A DNA stretch of 36,663 nucleotides from JAFGPS01 sp964570855. Its GTDB lineage: Bacteria > Planctomycetota > Phycisphaerae > Sedimentisphaerales > Anaerobacaceae. Below are positions 24,831 through 33,284 of this stretch, piece after piece; position 1 is the stretch's first letter; every line of letters begins with the position of its first letter. Location: contig CAZMZR010000031.1 in NCBI GenBank assembly GCA_964570855.1, positions 1 to 36,663 on the forward strand, written 5' to 3'. The notes under the pieces are model-generated. The model ran no database searches, had not been told where the DNA came from, and was given only the letters and a program-made list of their open reading frames with translations. Position numbers and translations under genes: made by a program.

Positions 24831-24914
24831 CATTGGGCTTGTTTTTGAGTTATAGCGGGAAATTGCTTATTTGGGGCATTTGACGCGAAATACGTTAACC
24901 AAAGGCCAAAATGC

Positions 24915-26513
24915 TTAATTCGTATTAATCACATGATTGGCCATATCGGAAAGATTATCCCACATAAAGGCCGCTCTGTCTAAAAGGCCGATGTTTTGAA
25001 GAACAATTGAAACATTTATCGATGCGTCCGGGCAGGAATAATTATTTTCCATAAAACGTTCGAGATTAAACAGAGTAGATGCGAATTTTAATTTATTGCA
25101 ATAAAGTAATGCAGTCTGATAGTGAAGTTCGAGAGTATCTTTGTCATAACGATTGAATTCTGAAAGATATTTCAAAGCATCGGATTTTCGGCCGATTTGA
25201 TAAAGGCAGACGATAAGTTTAGTTCGGGCCCTTGCATATAAGGGATTTATTTTCAATGCGGACATAAAAGATTCAATAGCCCTTGATTCATCGCCAACGC
25301 CCATCATAAGGATACCAAGACGATAATATAAATCCGGATTTTGAGGACGGAGGGCGATTTGCTTGGTATGTGCGGCAATTAAAGCTTCGGTTACAGCGGC
25401 GTCGTCAATGCCGCCAAAAAACATCTTGTCATTTTTAATTCCATGCTTAAAATGCAAAGCAGCGGTTTCAGAAAATAATAACGAACTATTCGGTTGAATG
25501 GCGGAAGCAAGTGATAAAGTATCAAGGGCTTCATCGTCATTACCGGCCGACTGTTGTGCTATTGCCAGGCCTATATATGCATCGACAATCCTGTCATTTA
25601 TTTCAACAGCTTTATTAAAAAGTCCCGCTGCGAGCTGGTCCTGATTTAACTGTAAATATTGTGTTCCGAGCTTTATAGTGGCTTCGAGAAAATCGGGGCA
25701 GAGATGAATCGCCTGTTCATATTGAGATACCGCATCGGTGGTCGAACCCATCATACGAAGGATGTCGGCCTGCCTTAAAAGCAAATCGGGCCTTTCGGGA
25801 TTTTCCTGTAAAAAATACTCGATCTGTTCGAGGGCCTCATAGAGCTGTCCCTCGGCCATAAGCTGGTCTATATCGTTGTCCTGAAAAGAAATATTGTCGG
25901 GGTGCATCAGAATCGCATTGTTAAATATTTGAACGGCATGTGAATATTTACCGGTAACGATATACAAATGCCCGAGCGTTATAAGTGTCGATATATCGTC
26001 GGGATATTCACTGCTTAATAATTGATATTGCTCTATAGTCTTTTCGTATTGTTCATTTTTGAAATAAATCGCGGCTAATCGCTGGACCGGGAGATGCAGA
26101 TATTTTTTAAATTTAATGCAATCCTGATAAAATTCCACGGCCTGAGATTCCTTTCCGAGTCTTTCATAACAATACCCAAGTGCATACAAAGCCAGCGTAT
26201 TATTAGGCCGACGCAGATAGACCGAGTTCAATTCCTGTATAGCTTCGTTGAGCTGATTATTATTGATACATATCGCCGCCGCCGCCAGTCGGCCGTAAAT
26301 GCAGGAAGGATTTTCCATGAGGTATTTTCGTAGATGTTTGGCTGCCGCACATGTCTTTTTCTCGCCTATTAACTCAAGGACCGAATATAACAAACTGCAT
26401 TGGTCGGATTTCTTATAGTCCTCAGGAAGCGTGACCATATTTAACCAATGCCATATTAAATCGGATGTGTCAACCGTTATCGCCCTGCCGAGAATTTCAA
26501 GTACCTGACTCAT
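24915..26513 (-). CDS. Tetratricopeptide-repeat protein
   Basis: The 532-residue protein is built almost wholly of TPR units. Examples are A-L-G-Y-C-Y-E-R-L-G-K-E, L-G-H-L-Y-I-V-T-G-K-Y, L-G-T-Q-Y-L-Q-L-N-Q-D and R-L-G-I-L-M-M-G-V-G-D-E, about ten or more repeats. There is no signal peptide or membrane segment, so it is probably cytoplasmic. TPR arrays serve as protein-binding scaffolds; the partner is unknown. It lies downstream of the response regulator gene on the same strand but 279 bases away, so cotranscription is uncertain. Confidence 0.88.
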   Translation of the reverse strand: MSQVLEILGRAITVDTSDLIWHWLNMVTLPEDYKKSDQCSLLYSVLELIGEKKTCAAAKHLRKYLMENPSCIYGRLAAAAICINNNQLNEAIQELNSVYLRRPNNTLALYALGYCYERLGKESQAVEFYQDCIKFKKYLHLPVQRLAAIYFKNEQYEKTIEQYQLLSSEYPDDISTLITLGHLYIVTGKYSHAVQIFNNAILMHPDNISFQDNDIDQLMAEGQLYEALEQIEYFLQENPERPDLLLRQADILRMMGSTTDAVSQYEQAIHLCPDFLEATIKLGTQYLQLNQDQLAAGLFNKAVEINDRIVDAYIGLAIAQQSAGNDDEALDTLSLASAIQPNSSLLFSETAALHFKHGIKNDKMFFGGIDDAAVTEALIAAHTKQIALRPQNPDLYYRLGILMMGVGDESRAIESFMSALKINPLYARARTKLIVCLYQIGRKSDALKYLSEFNRYDKDTLELHYQTALLYCNKLKFASTLFNLERFMENNYSCPDASINVSIVLQNIGLLDRAAFMWDNLSDMANHVINTN

Positions 26514-26792
26514 ACACCGCCCGCATCCTTTTTATACTATTAGGTTAAATAATATGAAACTGCTGTAATCAGTAGAGGTATCGACAATAAAACCAGGGCG
26601 ATTAAGCAGGGTTTTTGTGATTAGCCTCCCCGCTGTTTAATTTTGTCTTGTCGTTATGGCGATTGTGTGTGATGTGCGGATTATTACGGATTAGAAAGCA
26701 ATTATCGGGTTTAATCAGTCCTGAGAATTAGCCTTGAATGCCCCTGGTTTTCGATAAATACCGCGTGTAAAACCGGCCCGAGATGGTGATGA

Positions 26793-27275
26793 TTATTCTG
26801 ATTTTGCCATTTGTGCCTGTTTTTCTACCTCACTTAGATATGCCAGCGTCCGTTCGAGTTTGTCGCTCAGGTGTTTGAGCTTAAGCATCGTCTTGACTCT
26901 TGTAATCAGTTCGAGCTTGTTCACGGGTTTGCTTAGGAAATCGTCCGTACCGGAATCGATAGCACGTTCAATGTCACCGAATTCACTAAGCGCGGTTACC
27001 ATAATAACGGGAATGTCCGTGCTTTTTGGATCGTTTTTTATTCTTTTACAGACTTCAAAGCCGCTCATTTTAGGCATCATCACGTCGAGTAGAATCAAAT
27101 CCGGCTTTTTTTTATTTACAATTTCAAGCGCTTTCAATCCGTCACGAGCAGAAATTGTTTTGCAATCAACATCCTCAAGGTAAGCCTGCAGCAGCTCGAG
27201 GTTCTGCTGGTTGTCATCGACGACCAAAATAACAGGTTTTTTGCCCTGCTCTTCTTCCAACATCTTTTTTTTCAT
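26793..27275 (-). CDS. Single-domain response regulator with C-terminal coiled tail
   Basis: The 160-residue protein has an intact receiver domain: acidic pair D20 and D21, phosphoacceptor D64 in L-I-L-L-D-V-M-M-P, T94 and K116 in L-S-K-P-V. The last 30 residues form a short helical, coiled-coil-like tail. There is no DNA-binding or enzymatic output. AGGAG lies 6 bases before the ATG. Proteins of this form act as phosphorelay or scaffold elements. A soluble histidine kinase is encoded divergently about 1 kb away and could be its partner; this is inference from distance only. The PfpI-like gene ends 22 bases upstream. Confidence 0.9.
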   Translation of the reverse strand: MKKKMLEEEQGKKPVILVVDDNQQNLELLQAYLEDVDCKTISARDGLKALEIVNKKKPDLILLDVMMPKMSGFEVCKRIKNDPKSTDIPVIMVTALSEFGDIERAIDSGTDDFLSKPVNKLELITRVKTMLKLKHLSDKLERTLAYLSEVEKQAQMAKSE

Positions 27276-27297
27276 AAAATGCTCCTGTGGGTTGTTT

Positions 27298-27813
27298 CTA
27301 TGTTTTTCCCAAAGCCTTCAATATCGTCGAGCAAAATGCCGGCAAATCGTCCGGCTTGCGTGATGTTATCAGATTTTTATCCACCACACATTCGGCGTCC
27401 ACATACTGGGCGCCTGCATTTATAACATCATCTTTGATTGCCATAAAACAGGTCGCCTTTTTACCTTCGAATATCTTTGTGCTGCATAAGAGCCAGCCGC
27501 CGTGACATATAGCGGCGATAATCTTGCCCGCATTCACCATATCATTCGCAAATTTAATTACCTCGGTGCTTCTTCTCATAAAATCCGGTGCGAAACCTCC
27601 GGGCACAACCATACAATCATAATCGCCTGCGTCGGCCCGCCCTGCCGCAACCTCGGAAATACAGGGATACCCTTCTTTTGAATAATATTCCATTTTTGCC
27701 TGTGCCGCCACCAAATTTACCTCCAGGCCCGATTCGAGAAACCGATAATACGGATACCAGACCTCAAGCACCTGGTACATCTGGTCAACCATAATAGCTA
27801 CCTTTTTCGGCAT
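27298..27813 (-). CDS. DJ-1/PfpI family protein
   Basis: The 171-residue protein has the family fold signature. V-V-P-G-G-F-A-P-D (69-77) leads to the nucleophile elbow A-A-I-C-H-G-G-W (C103, H104), and a conserved acidic residue E17 is near the N-terminus. PfpI-like proteins include deglycase/glyoxalase-type and protease-like enzymes; which applies here is unclear. The next gene upstream on the same strand ends 6 bases before it, so the two are likely one transcript with the response regulator. Confidence 0.92.
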   Translation of the reverse strand: MPKKVAIMVDQMYQVLEVWYPYYRFLESGLEVNLVAAQAKMEYYSKEGYPCISEVAAGRADAGDYDCMVVPGGFAPDFMRRSTEVIKFANDMVNAGKIIAAICHGGWLLCSTKIFEGKKATCFMAIKDDVINAGAQYVDAECVVDKNLITSRKPDDLPAFCSTILKALGKT

Positions 27814-27819
27814 TCCAAC

Positions 27820-28089
27820 CTACTCTTTTTTACTATTGCTGTGAAATTCGATAAATTCGCGGATTTCCGGTCTGATATATATCTGCTCGATATCGACTAC
27901 CTGCGGCACCACCTCGGCACAGACCGCCGCCATCACTTCCGAAGGGGCCTGCGTATCCACAAATAGAATCCACTGACCTTTTACAGAACAAAGCCCGCCG
28001 CCGTTGCCCCCAAGGGGTTCTTGTCGGATTATAACGCCGTTTGCCTCGAATAATCCTAAAAGATCTTCCAATATCTTACTTTTATTCAT
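27820..28089 (-). CDS. Small conserved-looking protein of unknown function
   Basis: The 89-residue soluble protein has a central L-G-G-N-G-G-G-L-C motif followed by a hydrophobic strand (W-I-L-F-V-D), then a helix and a short C-terminal helical tail. Similar small proteins with this glycine-rich motif exist in Planctomycetes to my recollection, with no known function. It begins the minus-strand group that continues with the PfpI-like protein and the response regulator. No Shine-Dalgarno site is seen. Confidence 0.65.
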   Translation of the reverse strand: MNKSKILEDLLGLFEANGVIIRQEPLGGNGGGLCSVKGQWILFVDTQAPSEVMAAVCAEVVPQVVDIEQIYIRPEIREFIEFHSNSKKE

Positions 28090-28341
28090 CGTCCGGATAT
28101 TTTATTAAAAATACTATCAGGCATCACGGATAAACTTTTTGCCGGGTCAGATTGTTATGGCCCGATTTGCACAGACAGCCAGGAAAACCGTCCCGTACCT
28201 GCACCCGGCCTATTGACATAGTTCAAGAAAAAAGACGTTAATAGTCGATATAGATACGTGTGAGCAATAATTTTAGCTAAATTGACAACAAAGTCACAAA
28301 ACTGTTCTCAAGCTATTAAATTGTATAACAGGAGCATAGAA

Positions 28342-29133
28342 TTGGCAAGTATTACGGAAAAACGCCTTTGTTTACATAGGCGTCTCAAAGACCTGCAACA
28401 ACAGAATAACGACCTTAAGTCCCAGCTTTATCATCTCCAGCATCTTGCCAATATGGGAACCGTCAGCCACATGATAGCTCATGAAATCAATAATCTGCTC
28501 ACACCCCTGAAAAACTATGCTGTTCTTGCATTAAAAAACACCGACGATAAAGCTCTGACCGAAAAGGCACTTCAGAAAACGGCTCAAAATTGTGAACGTG
28601 CTTCCAAAATTATGGACAGTATGCTCGCTATGGCGGACGGCAAAACACCGGGCAAAAAAGATACCGAGCTTCTTGCTCTGGTTGAGGATATTTTCGCCTG
28701 CCTGTGCCGCGATTTCTCCAAGGACGCAATTACAGTGGAAATCTACATTCCCGAAGGATTGACGATCCGGGCCGTGCCCGTTCAAATTCAACAGGTATTA
28801 ATGAATCTGATTCTCAATGCACGCCAGGCAATGCTGCCGCGAGGCGGAGTTTTAACAATAAAAGCCGCCGAAAGAAACGATGCAGTCGAGATAGAGATAA
28901 AAGATACGGGCAACGGCATCGAGCACGATGATTTGGAACGTATTTTCGATACGTTTTTTACCACGAAGAACAATAAAAATCTGCCGTCCGAGCGTTCAGG
29001 AACCGGGCTCGGCCTGGCCTTCTGCAAAAGGATAGTCGAGGGACACGATGGCTTGATTTCGGTCGAATCAAAACCGGCCAGCGGGAGCAAATTCAGGATA
29101 ATTCTCCCAAAACCTCAGTCAGGTAACAGCTAA
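28342..29133 (+). CDS. Soluble sensor histidine kinase without a sensor domain
   Basis: From TTG 28342 the product has 263 residues. A short N-terminal coiled coil leads to the H-box S-H-M-I-A-H-E-I-N-N (H47). The ATPase domain has the N-box N-L-I-L-N-A-R-Q-A-M, D-T-G-N-G-I (G1) and G-T-G-L-G-L (G2). There is no membrane segment or PAS/GAF domain. The TTG start is preferred because AGGAG (28330-28334) lies 7 bases upstream; another in-frame TTG 60 bases earlier has none. The TAA stop overlaps the ATG of the next gene (TAATG), so kinase and CNNM protein are translationally coupled. Its response regulator is unknown; the nearest is at 26793-27275. Confidence 0.85.
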   Translation: MASITEKRLCLHRRLKDLQQQNNDLKSQLYHLQHLANMGTVSHMIAHEINNLLTPLKNYAVLALKNTDDKALTEKALQKTAQNCERASKIMDSMLAMADGKTPGKKDTELLALVEDIFACLCRDFSKDAITVEIYIPEGLTIRAVPVQIQQVLMNLILNARQAMLPRGGVLTIKAAERNDAVEIEIKDTGNGIEHDDLERIFDTFFTTKNNKNLPSERSGTGLGLAFCKRIVEGHDGLISVESKPASGSKFRIILPKPQSGNS

Positions 29134-30386
29134 TGCCGGCTCAGGCTTTCCAAATCGTTTTAATGTTGATACTTCTTGCCGGATCAGCCTTTTTTTCCGG
29201 TGCAGAGACCGCCTTTTCCAATCTGACTCACAGACAAAGAAAACAACTGCGGGGCTCACAGCATAAGCTTACCAACTTAGCCGGAAAACTGCTGAACAAA
29301 CCGAGTCAACTGCTCAATTGCTTTTTGTTCGGGAACATGACGGTGAACGTTCTGTATTATGCAGCGGCAAGTGTCTTAACCGTCCGAATCAACCAGCACA
29401 GTGCGATAGCCGGAGCTGTCGTCGCTTTTACAAGTTTCGCGGCACTGGTGCTGTTCGGTGAAATACTGCCGAAGTCCATAGCGTATGCAAACTCGAAGTC
29501 CCTTAGTATAATTTTCGCCCTGCCGGCCTTTGTCTGCCTTCAGATATTCACACCCTTGGGATTCGTATTCAGATTTTTTATTTTAGAGCCTGTCCTGCGA
29601 CTGCTTTTAGGGCCTGCAAGAAGCCCGGGCGCAATAACCATAGCCGAATTCAAGACACTGATAGAAACAACAAGAAAGCAGGGATTGATCACGGACGATG
29701 AGAATAAACTCTTTACGGAAGTCATCGAGCTTGGCTTTCTTAAAGTCCGACACGTTATGAAGCCCCGTGTAGATATGATTGCATGTGCCGTAACCGAATC
29801 CGGCCGTCAGGCCCGCGAGAAGATGCAAAAAAACCACCTTACCAAGCTGCCCGTCTATGCCCGGACTATAGACAATATAATCGGCCTGGTTCACCTCCGG
29901 GAGCTTCTGCTCAACGAGACGGCTTCGCTGGATAAAATTGTTCAGCAGGTGCATTTCGTCCCGGAGCAGAAGACGGTGGAATCCCTGCTGGATTTTTTCC
30001 GCAAATCCAAAACGGATATGGCAATAGTCGTAGATGAATACGGCGGTATCGCAGGCTCCGTTCAGTTGGAGGACATTGCGGAAGAGTTGTTCGGTCAAAT
30101 GGAAGTCACGAATCAAATCGAGCCTATCAAACAAATCGGACCTTTCGAATACAGGCTCGCGGGCAATCTGGCAATCCATGAATGGTCCGAGGTATTCAGC
30201 ATCGACCTTGAAGAAACAAGCCAGGTCACCGTAGGCGGAATGGTAACCGCCCTTCTGGGCAAAATTCCCAAAAGCGGCGACGTTGTAAATCTGAAGAACT
30301 TAAAATTTACAGTTGAAAACGTACATAAACACAGAATAAAAACCGTAATATTAACATTCGAACCTTTTCAAGCGGATGATAAATAA
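29133..30386 (+). CDS. CNNM/CorC-type membrane protein, full-length
   Basis: The 417-residue protein starts with a DUF21/CNNM transmembrane domain (about 5-185) containing F-S-G-A-E-T-A-F-S (21-29). A tandem CBS pair follows (about 200-320), with M-K-P-R-V-D-M at its start and D-E-Y-G-G-I-A-G near its end. The CorC_HlyC C-terminal domain spans about 330-415. This is the usual full hemolysin-C/CorC layout. Members transport Mg2+ or other divalent cations. It overlaps the kinase gene by 1 base and the next CNNM gene by 11 bases. Confidence 0.93.
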   Translation: MPAQAFQIVLMLILLAGSAFFSGAETAFSNLTHRQRKQLRGSQHKLTNLAGKLLNKPSQLLNCFLFGNMTVNVLYYAAASVLTVRINQHSAIAGAVVAFTSFAALVLFGEILPKSIAYANSKSLSIIFALPAFVCLQIFTPLGFVFRFFILEPVLRLLLGPARSPGAITIAEFKTLIETTRKQGLITDDENKLFTEVIELGFLKVRHVMKPRVDMIACAVTESGRQAREKMQKNHLTKLPVYARTIDNIIGLVHLRELLLNETASLDKIVQQVHFVPEQKTVESLLDFFRKSKTDMAIVVDEYGGIAGSVQLEDIAEELFGQMEVTNQIEPIKQIGPFEYRLAGNLAIHEWSEVFSIDLEETSQVTVGGMVTALLGKIPKSGDVVNLKNLKFTVENVHKHRIKTVILTFEPFQADDK

Positions 30387-31386
30387 CGCCGTTCTAATTT
30401 TTGCCTTCGCCTTTTTTGTGGCGATGGCCGGCCTTTTCGCCGGTGCGGAGACCGGCCTCTATCGTCTCAGCAGGCTTCGTCTGCGTCTGGGTGTTGAGAA
30501 AAAACGCCTGCCGTTCGTTATGCTTGGCAGATGTATCCATGATAGTTCCGGACTGCTCCTTTCGATGCTGATCGGCACGAATCTTTCCTATTATCTCGCC
30601 ACAAGTATTGTCACAAGAATACTTTTAAGCAAATTTGCAGCCGAGCACACCGCGGAAATCGTTACGACCCTTGTAACAGCCCCTATCCTGTTTGTCTTCT
30701 CGGAATCAATCCCTAAAAACTTGTTCCTGTACCGTGCGGATTTACTGATGCCCTACCTGTCGCCGTTTTTGTACGCATTTCACAAAATCATGAGCTTCTG
30801 TGGAGCAATCCCATTGCTCAAATACATATCAACCCTCTTTTCCAGACTGGCAGGCTCGGCCTCCTCGTCGAAAACGGTAATTACATCCGTACAAAGGCAT
30901 ACAGTGCAGGCAATCTTGCGGGATACACACGAAGAGGGTATCCTCAGCGCCATCCAGACCGATATTGTCAACCGTTTGGTTAAAATCTCGAACGTTAATA
31001 TAAGGTTCGTGATGGTTCCCATCGACCATGTTCAGACGGTCGATGTCAACTCTGATGATTCGGCCCTGCTGAACATCTTAAGAAAATCCGCTTTTACCCG
31101 CCTGCCGGTAACGGAAGCTCAGCCGGCTAACATAACAGGATTCATAAATATATATGAGGCGCTGAGTATATCACAGAAGTTCGCCGATCTGCATAATTTC
31201 ATCAGGCCGCTGAAGAAACTCGATTCGGACACACCTGTAATCGATGCGATAAATTTCATGCAGAGGGAAAACCAGAAGATAATCCTGGTAACAAGAGCCG
31301 GTCTGGCCGGCCGCCAAAAGCCTGTCGGTATTGTCACGATGAAGGATTTAGTCGAAGAGCTGCTCGGCGAATTAGCCGAATGGTAA
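30376..31386 (+). CDS. CNNM-type membrane protein lacking the CorC_HlyC domain
   Basis: This 336-residue paralogue keeps the DUF21 domain with F-A-G-A-E-T-G-L-Y (21-29) and a CBS pair (about 205-330). It stops just after the second CBS domain at E-L-L-G-E-L-A-E-W, so the C-terminal CorC_HlyC domain is absent. The second conserved block in the membrane domain (F-S-E-S-I-P-K-N) matches the F-G-E-I-L-P-K-S of its neighbour. The 11-base overlap with the upstream gene suggests coupled synthesis. The two may form a heterodimeric transporter, which is inference. Confidence 0.9.
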   Translation: MINNAVLIFAFAFFVAMAGLFAGAETGLYRLSRLRLRLGVEKKRLPFVMLGRCIHDSSGLLLSMLIGTNLSYYLATSIVTRILLSKFAAEHTAEIVTTLVTAPILFVFSESIPKNLFLYRADLLMPYLSPFLYAFHKIMSFCGAIPLLKYISTLFSRLAGSASSSKTVITSVQRHTVQAILRDTHEEGILSAIQTDIVNRLVKISNVNIRFVMVPIDHVQTVDVNSDDSALLNILRKSAFTRLPVTEAQPANITGFINIYEALSISQKFADLHNFIRPLKKLDSDTPVIDAINFMQRENQKIILVTRAGLAGRQKPVGIVTMKDLVEELLGELAEW

Positions 31387-31424
31387 TGTGATTATCATGT
31401 ATGTAAGTTGTTATTTACCGGATT

Positions 31425-32846
31425 TTACTGAATTGTATCGTCGGTTTTGTCAATGATTGCCTTGGCGATATTATTAATAGCGGTTCTTGTTGGCCCGTTG
31501 GCATCGTTTGTCAGAATTGAAAATATATAATCCCCCCCCGCTGTGACACATATTCCGGAGAGTGACTTTACGCCGTTTATATAACCGGTTTTACCGTAGA
31601 TTTTTCCTTTATATTTTTCGTCTCTGAAATGATCGTCGATAGTGCCGTCTATCCCCCCCACTGCCAGTGAGTTTTTATAGAGTTCCCAATCGTCACTATT
31701 GTAAATATTTAATAAAACTTTTGTAATAATCTGGGCACTTAGCTTGTTTTCTCTGCTAAGACCGCTTCCATCGTCGATGTAAAATCGGTTTTCTTCGATC
31801 CCCAGCTCCTGTAAATATTCGCCGACAAGCTCACGTCCTTTCTGCCAGCTACCGTTTTTACCATCCGGATTATTTTTAGCTGCGATGGTTTTAAGCAATG
31901 CTTCCGCCGCTAATCCCAGACTGTCTTTATTGCAGCGTAAAAGACAATCGCCTATTGGAGTAGTGAATTCGGTAAGCAGCCTGAAATCACCTTCCTCGGC
32001 GAGGATTTTTTCCGTAAGCCGGCCGGTGACTTTTATCCCTGTTTTATTCAGATGTTCGGCTAAGAGAAAACCAAAAAACGCGGCGGGTTTTTCGATTGCA
32101 ACATCGAACGGCCCTGCCTGGTCTTTGCATTTCCCGCGAACGATAAGTGTGTTGGGCTGCTGATTGCGATAAGCTCCTACGGCGCTGTCGCCGGTTGTTA
32201 TAGGCGTGACTTTATTAATTAGCTTTACGAAAGAGGTCTGAGGCTCAATCAAAATAGCTACTTTCCCGTTGATGTTCTTTGTGCTCATCTGTATGCAGTT
32301 GTCGTTGTAATTCAGGCCGCTTACCTCGCAGGCGTACCAGCGATTCAACTGGTCACTCGGCCAGTTCGGGTGGACGCACTGGTTATCGAATACGCCTGTA
32401 TCGATGATGATGTCTTCAATGGATTGAACTTCGTTCTTTCGCAATTCCTGTGCAATTTCTCTGAATATCCAGCCCTGCTCCCGTCCGTATCTGGAGTCTG
32501 TTTTTTCATCTCCTAACAACGGATCGCCGCTACCTATTATTACGAGTGTATTGCCGCAAAACCCGACCTTCGTTTTATATTCGTAATCGGCGCCCAGATA
32601 TTTCAATGCCGCGGCCGTGGTTATTATCTTCATATTAGAAGCCGGTATCATTAATTCCTCTGCATTGTGTTCATATACAGTATCGCCGGAATCATTTTCG
32701 ACGATGTGAATGGAAAATTTGACTCCTTGCTGTAAAGACCGGCTGATTATTTGGTCTATTTGCCCGGCTAAATCCGCCTTTGCAAAGCTGCTCGGCAATA
32801 GAGTTAATGCGGTGAAAATTATTATATTTTTCGCTCGTATCTTCAT
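31425..32846 (-). CDS. D-alanyl-D-alanine carboxypeptidase/endopeptidase, PBP4 (peptidase S13) family
   Basis: The 473-residue exported protein has a signal peptide (about 1-24, cleavage near A-K-A). S-x-x-K is S70-N-M-K73 and K-T-G is K419-T-G421. The second motif, normally S-x-N, reads S309-L-G311 inside N-K-D-S-L-G-L-A-A-E-A-L, so the asparagine is replaced by glycine. D-D-G-S-G-L-S-R-E-N (358-367), another S13 block, is intact. The family trims peptidoglycan cross-links in the periplasm. The gene name dacB is usual for this family but withheld because of the altered motif. A hairpin and an 8-T run lie in its leader. Confidence 0.88.
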   Translation of the reverse strand: MKIRAKNIIIFTALTLLPSSFAKADLAGQIDQIISRSLQQGVKFSIHIVENDSGDTVYEHNAEELMIPASNMKIITTAAALKYLGADYEYKTKVGFCGNTLVIIGSGDPLLGDEKTDSRYGREQGWIFREIAQELRKNEVQSIEDIIIDTGVFDNQCVHPNWPSDQLNRWYACEVSGLNYNDNCIQMSTKNINGKVAILIEPQTSFVKLINKVTPITTGDSAVGAYRNQQPNTLIVRGKCKDQAGPFDVAIEKPAAFFGFLLAEHLNKTGIKVTGRLTEKILAEEGDFRLLTEFTTPIGDCLLRCNKDSLGLAAEALLKTIAAKNNPDGKNGSWQKGRELVGEYLQELGIEENRFYIDDGSGLSRENKLSAQIITKVLLNIYNSDDWELYKNSLAVGGIDGTIDDHFRDEKYKGKIYGKTGYINGVKSLSGICVTAGGDYIFSILTNDANGPTRTAINNIAKAIIDKTDDTIQ

Positions 32847-32863
32847 AATGTTAGCATTATTTC

Positions 32864-32901
32864 AAAAAAAATTCGGTATGACAACCCTTTTTCAGGTTGT
32901 C
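32864..32901 (-). promoter_or_regulatory. Terminator-like hairpin in the leader of the DD-peptidase gene
   Basis: On the minus strand GACAACC, an 8-base loop and GGTTGTC are followed 8 bases later by TTTTTTTT, about 17 bases before the ATG. The position suggests an attenuator or a barrier to read-through; the gap between stem and T run weakens a true terminator call. Confidence 0.3.
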
Positions 32902-32928
32902 CCGGGACCGATATTCTCTCAAAAAAAG

Positions 32929-32956
32929 TTGATTATTGCAAAAAAGCGGGTATAAT
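32929..32956 (+). promoter_or_regulatory. Predicted sigma70-type promoter upstream of the pseudopilin gene
   Basis: TTGATT (32929-32934) and a perfect TATAAT (32951-32956) are spaced 16 bases apart. If used for the gene at 33285 the leader would be about 320 bases long. It could instead drive a small untranslated RNA. Confidence 0.4.
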
Positions 32957-33284
32957 ATGATATAAGTGTAATTTGATAGATTTATCGTAATATGCTACTG
33001 TAATATAAGTGCGATAAGCAGCAGAGAAACGATGTAAAAACTTATCATTATAAAGAATGTTTTCGTGCATAAGATGTTCGTTTGCAACATGTTATGAGAA
33101 CAGGGGTTAGATTTGTACAGGCAGGTTTATTGACAAGGGCAGGGATGGCATGATTGATTAATATCTTATTTTCCTTACAAATTTACCTGTGGTAATTTTT
33201 ATTATTTATTGTGTAGTTTGAGTTATGCAATAAAAAAAAAATTTTGAGACACTTTTTTATACCGTTGAATGGAAGGGTACGGAT

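Larger units (their letters stand above)
32847..33284. other. Divergent intergenic region between DD-peptidase and pseudopilin genes
   Basis: The 438 bases are strongly AT-rich. Nearest the DD-peptidase gene is a GACAACC/GGTTGTC hairpin (32880-32901), which on the minus strand is followed by eight T (32871-32864). A promoter-like pair on the plus strand sits at 32929-32956, more than 300 bases before the pseudopilin gene. From 32960 to 33284 I see no gene, only AT-rich sequence ending in a poly-A run (33231-33241) and a GGAAGGG ribosome-binding site. Confidence 0.6.

Noticed and set aside
33146..33160. Sigma54-like TGGCA site before the pseudopilin gene
   Set aside because: The -12 GC element is missing; the match does not extend beyond TGGCA.
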